Assembly (NCBI RefSeq): GCF_000328625.1
Contig: NC_019978.1
Coordinates: 1,240,001 to 1,304,000, forward strand
DNA: 64,000 bases
Source of the DNA: Halobacteroides halobius DSM 5150
GTDB taxonomy: Bacteria > Bacillota > Halanaerobiia > Halobacteroidales > Halobacteroidaceae
Direction: 5' to 3'
Every line of letters starts with the position of its first letter. The first letter of the stretch is position 1. This document shows, one piece after another, positions 24,703 to 34,982 of the stretch. The translations under genes were made by a program, and so were the position numbers. The notes under the pieces were generated by a model, which was given only the letters and a program-made list of their open reading frames with translations, was not told where the DNA came from and made no database searches.

Positions 24703-25707
24703 ATGTCAATCAATGTTAAAGAATTTAAAAAGAATGCCTACCGGATTACTAAAGAACGAGGAGTTACTGCTTTGCGAGTTAGAGTGCCTGGTGGTCACTT
24801 AGAGGCAAAATATTTAACTATTTTACAAGAGATTGCTGAAGAATACGGTAGTGGTGATTTACACATTACAACTCGACAAGGATTTGAAATTCTTGGTATC
24901 CCAATGGATAAAGTAGAAGAGGTTAATAAAAAGATAGCTCCACTACTGCAAGGCATGGAAGAAGAAATTGGGGTAGAGATTGGAGATCCTGAAAATGGTT
25001 ATCCAGCAGCTGGAACCCGAAATGTATCAGCTTGTATTGGAAATAAGGTCTGTCGTGTAGCTAAGTATGATACTACTCGGTTTGCTAAACGAATAGAGAA
25101 GAATATCTTCCCTAATGATTATCATGTTAAGATCGCTTTAACAGGTTGTCCTAATGATTGTATCAAGGCTCATATGCAAGACTTTGGAATTATGGGCTTA
25201 GATCGACCGGAGTATGATAGTTACCGGTGTATTAATTGTGGAGCTTGTGTTGATAAATGTCAGCAAAAGGCAACTGGTGCCTTAGAATTAGTGAATTATA
25301 AAGTAGAACGAGATGCAGATAAGTGTATTGGTTGTGGAGAATGTATTAAAAATTGTCCTACTAATGCTTGGAGTAGAGATACAAGTAAGAAGTATTACAA
25401 ATTATTGATTATGGGGCGGACAGGTAAGAAGAACCCTAGATTAGCTATGCCTTTTCTAGAGTGGGTAACAGAAGATGCAATTATAGAAATTATCAATAAT
25501 ACTTATGATTATATAGATAAGTATATTGACCGTAGTTTAGCTAAAGAACACGTTGGCTATATTGTTGACCGAACTGGATTTCAAGTCTTTAAGGATGAAG
25601 TATTAGCAGAGGTGAAATTAAATCCAGAATGTAAAGTAGCTGAACACATTGATTGGTCAGGTTATAAAACGAATAAAAATTATTCATTCAAAAAAGCTAG
25701 TGAATAA
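24703..25707 (+). CDS. asrC: Anaerobic sulfite reductase subunit C (siroheme catalytic subunit)
   Basis: The 334-residue catalytic subunit reduces sulfite to sulfide. Siroheme/4Fe-4S ligands are C111-x5-C117 and C149-x3-C153. A two-cluster ferredoxin domain is inserted after them: C176, C179, C182, C186 and C208, C211, C214, C218. Length and order match AsrC. Siroheme should come from the operon starting 800 nt downstream. The Shine-Dalgarno is AAGGGGGGAG. Confidence 0.95.
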   Translation: MSINVKEFKKNAYRITKERGVTALRVRVPGGHLEAKYLTILQEIAEEYGSGDLHITTRQGFEILGIPMDKVEEVNKKIAPLLQGMEEEIGVEIGDPENGYPAAGTRNVSACIGNKVCRVAKYDTTRFAKRIEKNIFPNDYHVKIALTGCPNDCIKAHMQDFGIMGLDRPEYDSYRCINCGACVDKCQQKATGALELVNYKVERDADKCIGCGECIKNCPTNAWSRDTSKKYYKLLIMGRTGKKNPRLAMPFLEWVTEDAIIEIINNTYDYIDKYIDRSLAKEHVGYIVDRTGFQVFKDEVLAEVKLNPECKVAEHIDWSGYKTNKNYSFKKASE

Positions 25708-25709
25708 AT

Positions 25710-25741
25710 AAAAGGCCCAGTAGATTATTTCTGGGCCTTTT
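25710..25741 (+). terminator. Rho-independent terminator after asrC
   Basis: AAAAGGCCCAG (25710-25720) and CTGGGCCTTTT (25731-25741) form an 11-bp stem over a 10-nt loop, followed by ATTTATTT. Confidence 0.92.
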
Positions 25742-25821
25742 ATTTATTTGATAAATTTAATAAAAAATCATATACTATTCTAGTAGGGAGGGAGCCTGTT
25801 AATTTTTAGGCGTTAAAGATT

Positions 25822-26502
25822 ATGAAGATAAATGATAAGGCAAGATTATTAAAGTTACCATTATTTAAAGGTCTAGATGATAAGATTATTGAGCGACTAA
25901 ACGAACAAGTATTGATTAAAAATTACTGTAAGGATGAAATTTTATTCTTTGATGGAGAAGAGGTTGAATATTGTTATATTATAGTTAGTGGCAAAGTTAA
26001 AATATCTAAATTTACTCCTAATGGCCAAGAAAAAATTATTCATATTCTTAAAGCAGGAGAAATGATTAATGAGATTGATTTAGATAAGCGGTCTAGTTCT
26101 GTAACTGCTGAGGTAATTGAGACAGGAGAGATTATTTCCATCAAAATTTATAAATTACTTAAGATTATGAAGGATAGTTTTGAATTAACCACTAGAATTT
26201 TCGCCTCAAATAGTTTAAAGTTAAGAAAGACTTACCGCCAAATTAGAAACTTAGGTTTAAAAAATTCTGGGCCAAGGATAGCTAGTCGCTTATGGAAGTT
26301 GGCCCGTGATTATGGTAAGGATAGTAAGCAGGGGATTAAAATAGATTTAAATTTAACCCAACGAGAACTTGCATTAATGATTGGAATCAGTCGAGAAACA
26401 GTAAGTCGTTTTCTAAGTAAATTAGATACTGAAGGAGTCATTGTCTGTGGTAAGAGTAAGATTATAATTAAAGATTTAAAAGAGCTTAGAGCTAGAGCTT
26501 AG
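25822..26502 (+). CDS. Crp/Fnr-family transcriptional regulator 1
   Basis: The 226-residue protein has an N-terminal cyclic-nucleotide-binding-like beta-roll (about 12-130), a dimerisation helix and a C-terminal helix-turn-helix at about 175-200. The recognition helix ISRETVSRFL keeps the R-E-x-x-x-R pattern of E. coli CRP that reads TGTGA, not the V-E-x-x-S-R of FNR. There is no N-terminal four-cysteine cluster; a few isolated cysteines are present, so a haem, other ligand or partner may carry the signal. It sits between asrABC and hemA (18-nt gap to hemA), making it a prime candidate for the TGTGA-type sites in this window. Confidence 0.9.
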   Translation: MKINDKARLLKLPLFKGLDDKIIERLNEQVLIKNYCKDEILFFDGEEVEYCYIIVSGKVKISKFTPNGQEKIIHILKAGEMINEIDLDKRSSSVTAEVIETGEIISIKIYKLLKIMKDSFELTTRIFASNSLKLRKTYRQIRNLGLKNSGPRIASRLWKLARDYGKDSKQGIKIDLNLTQRELALMIGISRETVSRFLSKLDTEGVIVCGKSKIIIKDLKELRARA

Positions 26503-26520
26503 AAAAAAGGGGGGGAGAAA

Positions 26521-27780
26521 ATGCAGTTAGTAGTTATAGGAGCAAGCCATAAAACAGCCCCTGTAGAAATTAGAGAGAAGTTTTCTCTAATTAGCAGTTC
26601 ACAAGAAGAAGTTATAACTAATATAAAGGGCCAAGTTAAGATAAAGGAAGGAGTTATTTTATCTACTTGTAACCGGACTGAGATTTATTTAGTAGTTAGT
26701 GATAATACAATAATAGATAAGATTGCTCTAAAAGTTTTCAAATCTATTACTGATTTAAATGTAGATAAGTTACAAGAGTATACATATGTATATCAAGGAG
26801 TTAATGTGGGAAAACATCTATATAAAGTAATCAGTAGCTTAGATTCTTTGGTCGTAGGTGAAGACCAGATTTTAGGACAAGTTAAAGAGGCTTTTCAACA
26901 GGCTAACAAGAATAATTTAATAGGCAGTTATTTACATAATTTATTTACTAATGCTTTTAGAGTAGGAAAAAGGGTTAGGGCTGAAACTAATATTGGAGCT
27001 GGAGCCACCTCAGTAAGTTATGCAGCAGTAGAATTAGCTAAAGAGATATTTGGAACATTATCAGGGGAGACAGTCCTAATTTTAGGTGCTGGAGAAACGA
27101 GTGAATTAACCTTAAAATCACTGGTTGACCATGGAGTTAAAGGCGTTATGGTTTCTAACCGGACTTATACAAGAGGTCAAAAATTAGCTGCCAAATTCTC
27201 AGGTGAAGTTGTTAAATGGGATATGTTAGAGAAGTGGATTCAAGATGTTGATATTATTATTAGTTCAACGGCTGCACCTCATTATGTACTTCACTATGAT
27301 CAAGTTAAAAAAGCTATGGAGCACAGAAGAGGCCCTTTGTTTTTAATTGATATTGCTGTACCTAGAGATATTGAAGCTGAGATTAGTGGTATTCCAGGAG
27401 TTCATTTATATGATATAGATGATTTGGAAGAAGTTATAGAAAAAAATATTTCTCATAGAAAAGATGCCATAGAGGATGTAAAAAATATTATTACAGAAGA
27501 AACAACTGCTTTGAAAAAGTGGCTAAATGAACAACAAGTTATTCCTATGATTAAGAAGATGAGGGCTGAGGCAGAAAAGATTAAAGAAGAAGAGTTAACT
27601 AAAGCATTAAAAGATCTAAATCAGCAAAAAGATGCAGCAAAAATAATGAGCACCAGAATTAACCGTCTAACAAATAAATTATTACACTATCCGACAGTTA
27701 AGATTAAAGAGTTATCCAACCATGATCAATTTGATGATCAGGCGCTAGAGTTAATTAAAGAATTATTTAGCATCAAATAA
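26521..27780 (+). CDS. hemA: Glutamyl-tRNA reductase
   Basis: The 419-residue enzyme starts the C5 tetrapyrrole pathway by reducing Glu-tRNA to glutamate semialdehyde. The catalytic cysteine lies in LSTCNRTEIY near residue 50, followed by the NADPH-binding GAGETSELTL segment near 190, and a C-terminal helical dimerisation domain. It has the Shine-Dalgarno AAAGGGGGGGAG, 18 nt after the regulator gene, and leads an operon that runs to siroheme. Confidence 0.95.
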   Translation: MQLVVIGASHKTAPVEIREKFSLISSSQEEVITNIKGQVKIKEGVILSTCNRTEIYLVVSDNTIIDKIALKVFKSITDLNVDKLQEYTYVYQGVNVGKHLYKVISSLDSLVVGEDQILGQVKEAFQQANKNNLIGSYLHNLFTNAFRVGKRVRAETNIGAGATSVSYAAVELAKEIFGTLSGETVLILGAGETSELTLKSLVDHGVKGVMVSNRTYTRGQKLAAKFSGEVVKWDMLEKWIQDVDIIISSTAAPHYVLHYDQVKKAMEHRRGPLFLIDIAVPRDIEAEISGIPGVHLYDIDDLEEVIEKNISHRKDAIEDVKNIITEETTALKKWLNEQQVIPMIKKMRAEAEKIKEEELTKALKDLNQQKDAAKIMSTRINRLTNKLLHYPTVKIKELSNHDQFDDQALELIKELFSIK

Positions 27781-27791
27781 GGATGATAGAA

Positions 27792-28469
27792 ATGAATTTA
27801 TATCCGATAAATTTAGATTTAGTTAAGAAAAATGTATTAGTAGTTGGAGGAGGCAAAGTAGCATATCGTAAGTTAGAACGTCTACTAACTACTAAAGCGA
27901 ATATTACTTTAGTCAGCCCCAAATTAAATCAAGCTGTACAAAAGTTGATTGTAAAAGAAGAGATTATCTATTATCAGCGGGAGTTTATTACTGCTGATAT
28001 AACGGATAAATTTTTAGCCTTTGCTGCTACAGATGATAGAGCAGTAAATCAACAAATTAGTAAAGTAGCTAAGGTTAATAATACTTTGGTTAATGTAGTA
28101 GATAGTAAAGAAGAATCTGATTTTACTTTGCCAGCTGTGATTTCTCAAGGGGCTTTGTTATTAGCTATATCCAGTGGTGGCAACCTACCTGCTCTCTCCC
28201 GAGTAATCAAAGAAGAATTAGTAGCTCAATTTTCACAAGAATACGCTATTTTTTTAGAAATAATGGAGGAACTTAGGCCTTTAATCTTAAATGAAATAAA
28301 AGATGAAGACCAAAGAAGAGAACTATTTAGAAGATTAGCTGATTTAGAATTAATAAAATCGTTATCTACTGATAAAAATAAAGCTTTAGTAAAACTTAAA
28401 GAGTATTTACCAAGTCAGATAAGGAGAGTTATAGATGAAAGAGTTAGTTATCGGAACGCGCAAGAGTGA
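27792..28469 (+). CDS. sirC: Precorrin-2 dehydrogenase (siroheme synthase, Met8/CysG N-terminal type)
   Basis: The 225-residue protein has the NAD-binding VLVVGGGKVAYRKLERLL motif and the conserved segment SDFTLPAVISQG. It oxidises precorrin-2 to sirohydrochlorin. The methyltransferase half of CysG is absent and is supplied by the cobA-hemD gene. ATG 27792 is chosen because AAGGA lies 8 nt upstream; the in-frame ATG 27783 directly touches that sequence. The end overlaps hemC. Confidence 0.9.
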   Translation: MNLYPINLDLVKKNVLVVGGGKVAYRKLERLLTTKANITLVSPKLNQAVQKLIVKEEIIYYQREFITADITDKFLAFAATDDRAVNQQISKVAKVNNTLVNVVDSKEESDFTLPAVISQGALLLAISSGGNLPALSRVIKEELVAQFSQEYAIFLEIMEELRPLILNEIKDEDQRRELFRRLADLELIKSLSTDKNKALVKLKEYLPSQIRRVIDERVSYRNAQE

Positions 28470-29361
28470 TTTAGCTGTAGCTCAAACAAAGCTTGTAGCT
28501 AATAGGTTACAAGCTGAATTTCCAGACTATAAAATTATTTTAAATAAGATAAGTACTAAAGGAGATCGGATTTTAGATAGATCGCTGGTTGATATAGGTG
28601 GTAAGGGATTATTTATTAAAGAAATAGAGGTTGCTTTACTACAAGAAGAGATTGATTTAGCTGTTCATAGTCTAAAGGATGTTCCAGGAGCAGTAACAGA
28701 TCAATTTGAAATCGTAGCTAGTCCTAAACGGGCCAACCCCTATGATGTATTGATCTCTAATGAAGGGCAGTTGTTAGACCAACTAGCGCAAGGAGCTAGG
28801 ATTGGAACAGGTAGTGCAAGAAGAAAGAGTCAACTATTAAATTACCGACCTGATTTAGAGGTTGTAGCAATCAGAGGTAATATTAATACGAGATTAGATA
28901 AATTAGCTAACCAAGATTTAGATGCTATTGTATTAGCAGCAGCTGGATTAGAAAGGATGGGTTGGGAGGATAAAATCACCCAGTATTTAGATTTTCCTCC
29001 CTTCATACCTGCAGTTGGTCAAGGGGCTTTGGCCCTAGAGGTAAGAAAGGATGACCAGCAGATAAAGAGGATATTAAGTGCAATTAATCACCAACCAACT
29101 TATGATGTTATCACAGCTGAGCGTGGTTTTTTAGCCTGTTTAGATGGAGATTGTAAAGCGCCATTAGGGGCCTTGGCCCAAATTAGAGGTGATAAATTAA
29201 CTATTGCAGGAATGGTAGCTAAGTTAGATGGTAGTAGATTAATTAAAGATCAAGTGACAGGTTTACGAAAAGATGTAGCTAAGTTAGGGGCTAAATTAGG
29301 AGAGAAATTACTTAACCAAGGAGCAAAAGAAATATTGGCTGAAATTAAGGAGGAGAATTAA
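28435..29361 (+). CDS. hemC: Porphobilinogen deaminase (hydroxymethylbilane synthase)
   Basis: The 308-residue enzyme polymerises four porphobilinogens. It begins with IGTRKSDLAVAQT, contains HSLKDVPG, GTGSARRKSQL and RGNINTRLDKL, and has the dipyrromethane-cofactor cysteine in LDGDCKAPLGA. The start overlaps sirC by 35 nt with AAGGAGAG upstream. The stop overlaps the next start. Confidence 0.95.
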   Translation: MKELVIGTRKSDLAVAQTKLVANRLQAEFPDYKIILNKISTKGDRILDRSLVDIGGKGLFIKEIEVALLQEEIDLAVHSLKDVPGAVTDQFEIVASPKRANPYDVLISNEGQLLDQLAQGARIGTGSARRKSQLLNYRPDLEVVAIRGNINTRLDKLANQDLDAIVLAAAGLERMGWEDKITQYLDFPPFIPAVGQGALALEVRKDDQQIKRILSAINHQPTYDVITAERGFLACLDGDCKAPLGALAQIRGDKLTIAGMVAKLDGSRLIKDQVTGLRKDVAKLGAKLGEKLLNQGAKEILAEIKEEN

Positions 29362-30875
29362 TGTTAGGTAAGGTCTATATCATTGGAGCAGGTCCAGGTG
29401 ATGAAGGTTTAATTACTGCTAAGGGACTAAAGATAATTAAACAAGCAGATGTAATCTTATATGATCGATTAGCAAATCCTAAATTATTAAATCAGGCCCA
29501 AGAAGAAGCTCAATTATTTTATGTAGGTAAAAAAGCCGGGGAGCATTATCGAACTCAAACAGAGATTAATCAACTATTAATTGAGCAGGCTCAAGCAGGA
29601 AAATTAGTCGCTCGTTTAAAAGGTGGAGATCCTTTTATTTTTGGTCGGGGCGGAGAAGAAGCTACAACTTTAGTTGAAGCAGGAATAGAATTTGAAATTA
29701 TTCCTGGGATTACTTCTCCTATTGCAGTACCTGCTTATGCAGGGATTCCTTTAACTCACCGAGACTTTAATTCATCTGTCGCTTTTGTCACAGGACACGA
29801 AAGTCCAACTAAAGATCAATCTCAGGTTAATTGGAGCCAGTTAGCAACAGGAGTAGGTAGTTTAGTAATCTTAATGGGGGTAAGGAAGCTACCTCAGATT
29901 GTACCCCAATTAATAGATGCAGGTCGAGATCGACAGACACCAGTTGCACTAGTTAGATGGGGCACTAGAGCTAAGCAAGAGACTTTAGTTGGTACTTTAG
30001 AGAATATTGTTAGTAAAGTAGAGGAAGCTAACTTTAAGCCACCAGCAATTATAATAGTTGGTGAAGTAGTTAAACTAAGAAAAAAGTTAAACTGGTTTGA
30101 AAAGAAAGAATTATTTGGGAAGAGTATTGTAGTAACTCGGCCTCAAAAGCAGGCCCAAGATTTTTGCCAATCATTAGCTACAGCAGGGGCCAAGGTAATT
30201 GAAGCTCCTGCTATCGAAATTAAACCGCCAGTTGATTATCAAGAATTAGATAATAAGTTAGAGCAATTAAAAAGTTATGATTGGGTTATCTTTACCAGTG
30301 TTAATGGGGTTAAATATGTAATAGAAAGATTATTTAGTTTAGGAGAGGATGTACGGGCTTTAGCTGGAGTAAAGTTATGTGCTATTGGCTCTAAGACAGC
30401 TGCCAAGCTAAAATCCTATGGCTTAAGAGTTGATTATATTCCTGAAGATTATGTAAGTGAATCAATTTTAGCAGGATTTAGTGAGCAAGATTTAACAAGT
30501 AAGAAATTTTTATTACCTCGGGCCAACCTTGCTAGAGCAGCTCTAAAAGAAGGATTGCTCGATTTAGGGGCAGAAGTTGATAATATAACGGCTTACCAAA
30601 CAGTAGAAGGTAGTGGAAATAACCAGGTAATTAAGAGGTTAAAGGAAGGGGAGATTGACTTAATAACTTTTACTAGCTCATCTACAGTCCGTAATTTTAT
30701 GAACGGGTTAGGAAGTAATTATAAAAAATTGCTACGGGGTGTTGATATAGCTTGTATTGGCCCAATTACAGCTGGTACGGCTAGAAAGTATGGGTTAACA
30801 GTAGAGATAATAGCTAATGAGTATACCATTGCAGGTTTAACTGAGGCAATCAAGAAATATTATAGGAGGGATTAA
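29361..30875 (+). CDS. cobA-hemD: Uroporphyrinogen-III C-methyltransferase / uroporphyrinogen-III synthase fusion
   Basis: Residues 1 to about 245 are the SAM-dependent methyltransferase ([35 protein letters not shown]), which makes precorrin-2. Residues from about 250 to 504 are HemD ([34 protein letters not shown]), which closes the macrocycle. This fusion is common in Firmicutes and couples ring closure to methylation, diverting flux to siroheme or cobalamin and away from protohaem. Confidence 0.95.
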   Translation: MLGKVYIIGAGPGDEGLITAKGLKIIKQADVILYDRLANPKLLNQAQEEAQLFYVGKKAGEHYRTQTEINQLLIEQAQAGKLVARLKGGDPFIFGRGGEEATTLVEAGIEFEIIPGITSPIAVPAYAGIPLTHRDFNSSVAFVTGHESPTKDQSQVNWSQLATGVGSLVILMGVRKLPQIVPQLIDAGRDRQTPVALVRWGTRAKQETLVGTLENIVSKVEEANFKPPAIIIVGEVVKLRKKLNWFEKKELFGKSIVVTRPQKQAQDFCQSLATAGAKVIEAPAIEIKPPVDYQELDNKLEQLKSYDWVIFTSVNGVKYVIERLFSLGEDVRALAGVKLCAIGSKTAAKLKSYGLRVDYIPEDYVSESILAGFSEQDLTSKKFLLPRANLARAALKEGLLDLGAEVDNITAYQTVEGSGNNQVIKRLKEGEIDLITFTSSSTVRNFMNGLGSNYKKLLRGVDIACIGPITAGTARKYGLTVEIIANEYTIAGLTEAIKKYYRRD

Positions 30876-30876
30876 A

Positions 30877-31854
30877 ATGAATCTAACTCATCGACCACGG
30901 AGATTGCGCCGGACAGCTTCGGTTAGAAAGTTAGTGCGTGAAACTAAATTAACAGCTGCTGATTTAATTTATCCGTTATTTGTAGTCCATGGTATAGAGA
31001 TAAAAGAAGAGATTTCTTCTTTACCAGGGAATTATCATTTATCTTTAGATTTGTTATTAGAAGAAATAGCTGACTTAGTTAAGCTAGGAATAGGAGGGAT
31101 AATTTTATTTGGAATTCCTCAGATCAAGGATCAACTAGGATCTGGTGCTTGGGACCAAGAGGAGATTGTTCAGCAGGCTTGTCGCCAGATTAAAGAGGAG
31201 TATCCAGATTTATTAGTAATTACAGATGTTTGTTTATGCCAGTACACTAGTCATGGTCACTGTGGAGCTATAAAAAATGGCTATGTTCAAAATGATATTA
31301 CTTTGGAGAATTTGGCTAAGACTGCTTTATCCCATGCTAAAGCAGGGGCAGATATGGTAGCTCCTTCAGATATGATGGATGGACGAGTAAAAGCTATTCG
31401 AGAGAGGTTAGATCAGGAAGGATATCAAGATACAGCAATCATGGCTTATTCAGCCAAGTATTCTTCAGCCTTTTATGGGCCATTTCGAGAAGCAGCTCAT
31501 TCAGCCCCTCAAGAGGGAGATCGTAGTTCTTATCAAATGGATCCAGCTAATAGTGATGAAGCTTTACGGGAAATTAAATTAGATTTAGAAGAAGGAGCAG
31601 ATATTGTAATGGTTAAGCCTGCCTTACCTTACCTTGATATTATTAGACGGGCCAAGGATCAATTCAATACACCTTTAGCAGCTTATAATGTTAGTGGTGA
31701 GTATGCAATGATTAAGGCAGCAGCACAAAAAGGATGGTTAGATGAAGAAAAGACTGCTTTAGAGAGCTTAACTAGTATTAAGCGAGCTGGAGCAGAGATT
31801 ATTATTACTTATTGGGCCAAGGACATAGCCAAAAAATTGGCAAAGGACAATTAA
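30877..31854 (+). CDS. hemB: Delta-aminolevulinic acid dehydratase (porphobilinogen synthase)
   Basis: The 325-residue enzyme condenses two ALA to porphobilinogen. The zinc-site signature [14 protein letters not shown] at about residues 117-130 marks the zinc-dependent class. The Schiff-base lysines are in AYSAKYSS and [11 protein letters not shown]. The Shine-Dalgarno is ATAGGAGGG. It follows the fusion gene by one base. Confidence 0.96.
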   Translation: MNLTHRPRRLRRTASVRKLVRETKLTAADLIYPLFVVHGIEIKEEISSLPGNYHLSLDLLLEEIADLVKLGIGGIILFGIPQIKDQLGSGAWDQEEIVQQACRQIKEEYPDLLVITDVCLCQYTSHGHCGAIKNGYVQNDITLENLAKTALSHAKAGADMVAPSDMMDGRVKAIRERLDQEGYQDTAIMAYSAKYSSAFYGPFREAAHSAPQEGDRSSYQMDPANSDEALREIKLDLEEGADIVMVKPALPYLDIIRRAKDQFNTPLAAYNVSGEYAMIKAAAQKGWLDEEKTALESLTSIKRAGAEIIITYWAKDIAKKLAKDN

Positions 31855-31882
31855 AATCAATAAATATTCGGGAGGGATAAAG

Positions 31883-33178
31883 ATGTCTAGATCAAAGGAA
31901 GCATTTAAGCAGGCTAAAGAGGTTATTCCTGGTGGAGTTAATAGTCCAGCTCGAGCATTTGCAGCTGTTGATAGTGACCCTTTATTTATAGAAAAGGGGA
32001 CTGGAGCTTTAATTTATGATATTGAAGGAAATGAGTATATTGATTATGTTGGTTCTTGGGGGCCTATGATTCTAGGTTATAATCATCCTCAAGTAATAGA
32101 ATCATTACAACAGCAATTAATGAAGGGGACTAGTTTTGGAGCTCCTACAGAAGTAGAAACTGAATTAGCAAAGTTAGTTATTGGAGCTGTTGATTCAATT
32201 GATCAGGTTAGAATGGTCAATTCAGGAACTGAAGCAACAATGAGTGCTTTAAGACTGGCTAGAGGTTATACAGGAAAGGATAAGATTATTAAGTTAAAAG
32301 GATGTTATCATGGCCATGGTGATAGTTTATTGGTAGAAGCTGGTTCTGGGGTGACTACATTAGGTATTTCTGGTAGTCCAGGGGTACCAGATGAGATTGC
32401 TGAAGAAACAATTGTAGCACCTTATAATAATTTAGAAGCTATAGAGGAGATATATAATACATATCAAGGTCAAATTGCAGCTGTTATTTTAGAACCGGTG
32501 ACAGGGAATATGGGGGTAATTCGACCGCAAGTAGGTTACTTAGAAGGTTTACGAGAGATTACAGCTACTAATAATAGCTTACTAATCTTTGATGAAGTAA
32601 TGACGGGATTTAGATTGGCTTATGGAGGAGCCCAAGAATTATATGAAATTGAACCTGATATAACTACTTTAGGTAAGATTATTGGTGGAGGATTACCAGT
32701 TGGTGCTTATGGTGGTAAAAAAGAGATTATGGAGTATGTAGCTCCAGCAGGTCCAGTCTATCAAGCTGGTACTTTATCAGGTAATCCATTAGCAATGGCA
32801 GCAGGTATTGAAACACTAAAGTTATTACAACAGCCTGGTGTTTATAGTATGTTAGAGGAAAAAGCGGCTAAATTAGAAAAAGGGTTTAAAGATAATATTA
32901 AGCAATTAGAAGTTGCAGCTGATGTCTCTAGGGTAGGTTCAATGTTTAGTATCTTCTTTACAGATAAGCAAGTTATTGATTATAAGACAGCTAAAGAATC
33001 TGATACAGATGCTTTTACTACTTATTTTAAGCAAATGTTAGCAGCAGGAATTTATCTGCCACCATCTCAGTTTGAGTCTAATTTTGTCTCCTTGGCCCAT
33101 GTAGAGGCTGATTTAGATGCTACTATAGAAGCAAATTATAATGCATTAGCTAAAGTAAAGAAAAAGCAGGAGGGATAG
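31883..33178 (+). CDS. hemL: Glutamate-1-semialdehyde 2,1-aminomutase
   Basis: The 431-residue PLP enzyme converts glutamate semialdehyde to 5-aminolevulinate. It shows [11 protein letters not shown] at the start, [25 protein letters not shown], and the PLP lysine in [18 protein letters not shown]. Length is normal. GGGAGGGAT lies before ATG 31883. It completes the ALA end of the pathway begun by hemA. Confidence 0.96.
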   Translation: MSRSKEAFKQAKEVIPGGVNSPARAFAAVDSDPLFIEKGTGALIYDIEGNEYIDYVGSWGPMILGYNHPQVIESLQQQLMKGTSFGAPTEVETELAKLVIGAVDSIDQVRMVNSGTEATMSALRLARGYTGKDKIIKLKGCYHGHGDSLLVEAGSGVTTLGISGSPGVPDEIAEETIVAPYNNLEAIEEIYNTYQGQIAAVILEPVTGNMGVIRPQVGYLEGLREITATNNSLLIFDEVMTGFRLAYGGAQELYEIEPDITTLGKIIGGGLPVGAYGGKKEIMEYVAPAGPVYQAGTLSGNPLAMAAGIETLKLLQQPGVYSMLEEKAAKLEKGFKDNIKQLEVAADVSRVGSMFSIFFTDKQVIDYKTAKESDTDAFTTYFKQMLAAGIYLPPSQFESNFVSLAHVEADLDATIEANYNALAKVKKKQEG

Positions 33179-33179
33179 A

Positions 33180-33539
33180 ATGAAGCAAGGGGTTATTTTA
33201 TTAGGCCATGGTAGTAGATCAACTGCTGCTCAGCAGGAATTATCTACTTTAAGCTCCCAACTAAAAAAAGAAATATCCTATCCCATAGAAGAAGCTAATT
33301 TAGAGCTTACTAAGCCAAATTTTTGGGATGCTGCAAAAAAATTAATTAACCAAGGAATAAATAAGATCATCATTGTGCCTTTATTTTTATTTACTGGTTA
33401 TCATGTTAGTCAGGGAATCCCTCGATTAATAGCAGATGCTAAGGACGAATATCCAGAGATTGATTTTCAGCTGACTAGTCATCTAGCAGCTGAAACTACT
33501 TTGTTTAAAGAAATAATTAAAGAAAAGATTGATAGATAG
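33180..33539 (+). CDS. sirB: Sirohydrochlorin chelatase, short (CbiX-small/SirB type)
   Basis: The 119-residue protein is the size of a single CbiX domain and contains ILLGHGSRS with the metal-binding histidine, a central IIIVPLFLFTGYHV segment with the second histidine, and no C-terminal duplication. It would insert Fe2+ for siroheme, or Co2+ for cobalamin. Because the operon lies beside asrABC and contains sirC, iron is more likely. It follows hemL by one base. Confidence 0.88.
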   Translation: MKQGVILLGHGSRSTAAQQELSTLSSQLKKEISYPIEEANLELTKPNFWDAAKKLINQGINKIIIVPLFLFTGYHVSQGIPRLIADAKDEYPEIDFQLTSHLAAETTLFKEIIKEKIDR

Positions 33540-33550
33540 GAGGTCTTAAA

Positions 33551-34273
33551 ATGAAATTTTACCAACAATTTAGCCACTATTATGATGATATTTTCTTTTT
33601 TAAGCAAGAAAAATTGAATTTTTTAAAGAGTAATTTACCCGACCAAGGTAAGGTATTAGATGTAGCAACTGGTACAGGGACATATGCTTTAGCCTTAGCT
33701 CAAGCAAGTTACCAAGTTACAGGAATAGATCTAAGTTCTAAGATGCTTAAAATTGCTAAACGAAAGGCAGCTAAAGAGAAGTTAGCTGTTGATTTTAAAC
33801 AAGCTGATATGAAGGAAGTTGACCACTTATCTCTTGCAAATGATTTTAATCTAATTAGTTGTATTGGGAATTCTTTAGTTCATTTAGATAATAAAGTGGA
33901 GATTAAAAGTGTTTTAGAGAAGTTATTTAATTTGTTAACTTCAAATGGTAAATTAGTACTCCAAATTGTAAATTATGACCGAATTTTAGAAAAAGAGATA
34001 ACTGAATTGCCAACTATTACTAATCAAGTGGCAAATGTTAAATTAATTAGACAGTATGAATTTAAGGATAATAAAGTTGATTTTAAAACTACATTGAAAA
34101 CACCTGAGGGAGAATTTAATAATTCAGTCTTATTATACCCTCTAAAAAGTAAAGAGTTAAGAAAAATATTAGAAGAAGTAGGCTTTAGAAAAATAAATTT
34201 TTATGGGAGTTTTGATTTTAGAGATTATAAACCTTTAACTTCTTTTCCTTTAGTTGTTAAGGCTAGCAAATAA
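33551..34273 (+). CDS. Class I SAM-dependent methyltransferase of unknown substrate
   Basis: The 240-residue protein has the SAM-binding motif VLDVATGTGTYALAL at about residues 35-49 and GIDLSSKMLKIAK after it. No substrate-specific feature is recognisable. It follows sirB by 11 nt and precedes the second Crp/Fnr gene by 24 nt, so it is co-transcribed with the siroheme genes, but nothing ties it to tetrapyrroles. Confidence 0.85.
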   Translation: MKFYQQFSHYYDDIFFFKQEKLNFLKSNLPDQGKVLDVATGTGTYALALAQASYQVTGIDLSSKMLKIAKRKAAKEKLAVDFKQADMKEVDHLSLANDFNLISCIGNSLVHLDNKVEIKSVLEKLFNLLTSNGKLVLQIVNYDRILEKEITELPTITNQVANVKLIRQYEFKDNKVDFKTTLKTPEGEFNNSVLLYPLKSKELRKILEEVGFRKINFYGSFDFRDYKPLTSFPLVVKASK

Positions 34274-34297
34274 TTAATAATACAAAGAGGTGTTAAT

Positions 34298-34972
34298 ATG
34301 AAAGAGCAACTTTTAAAGCAGAGTTCTTATTTTGCAGCTTTGACAGACCAAGAATTAGCTAAAATCAAAGAAATAATGTTTACCCGTCAGTATCAGGAAG
34401 GGGAATTTATCTTTTTTGAAGGTGAAGTAGGAGAAGGATTATTTTTTATTAAGTCTGGAAAAGTTAAATTAACAAAGATGATTGAAAGTGGTAAAGAACA
34501 AATTTTAAATATATTTAAAGCAGGCGATATGTTTGCCGAGGTTGTTTTATTTGATCAAGGAAAATATCCTGCTACAGCAGTAGTTATAGATGATTCAGAA
34601 ATTGGAGTTATTAGTAAAGAAGATATGGAAGAGATAATGAGAAATTATCCAGAAATCACAATTAAAATTTTACGGGTTATGGGGAAACGATTACGTAGAG
34701 CTCAGGAGCGGATAAGAAATTTAGGGCTAAAGAATACTAAAAGTAGAACAGCTAGTATTTTAGTCCATTTGGCCCAAGAACATGGTTGGGATAATAAGAA
34801 TAAAACTAGTATCAGTTTATCCCTTAGTCAACAGGATTTAGCTGGTTTGATTGGTTCTTCACGAGAAACTATATCTAGAGTTTTAAGTAAGTTAAAAAAA
34901 GAAGATTTGGTTGATGTTTCTCGTGAGAAGATAGTGATTAAAGATTTGATTGGTCTTAAAAAAATAATTTAG
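34298..34972 (+). CDS. Crp/Fnr-family transcriptional regulator 2
   Basis: The 224-residue protein has the beta-roll sensor domain, the long dimer helix and a helix-turn-helix whose recognition helix SSRETISRVL keeps the CRP-type R-E-x-x-x-R pattern. It contains no cysteine at all, so it cannot hold its own Fe-S cluster; a haem or small ligand is more plausible. It is clearly a paralogue of the regulator at 25.8 kb (both share RNLGLKN and RETxSRxLSKL) and sits at the far end of the siroheme operon. Both could bind the TGTGA-type sites. Confidence 0.9.
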   Translation: MKEQLLKQSSYFAALTDQELAKIKEIMFTRQYQEGEFIFFEGEVGEGLFFIKSGKVKLTKMIESGKEQILNIFKAGDMFAEVVLFDQGKYPATAVVIDDSEIGVISKEDMEEIMRNYPEITIKILRVMGKRLRRAQERIRNLGLKNTKSRTASILVHLAQEHGWDNKNKTSISLSLSQQDLAGLIGSSRETISRVLSKLKKEDLVDVSREKIVIKDLIGLKKII

Positions 34973-34982
34973 GAGGAGCAAG

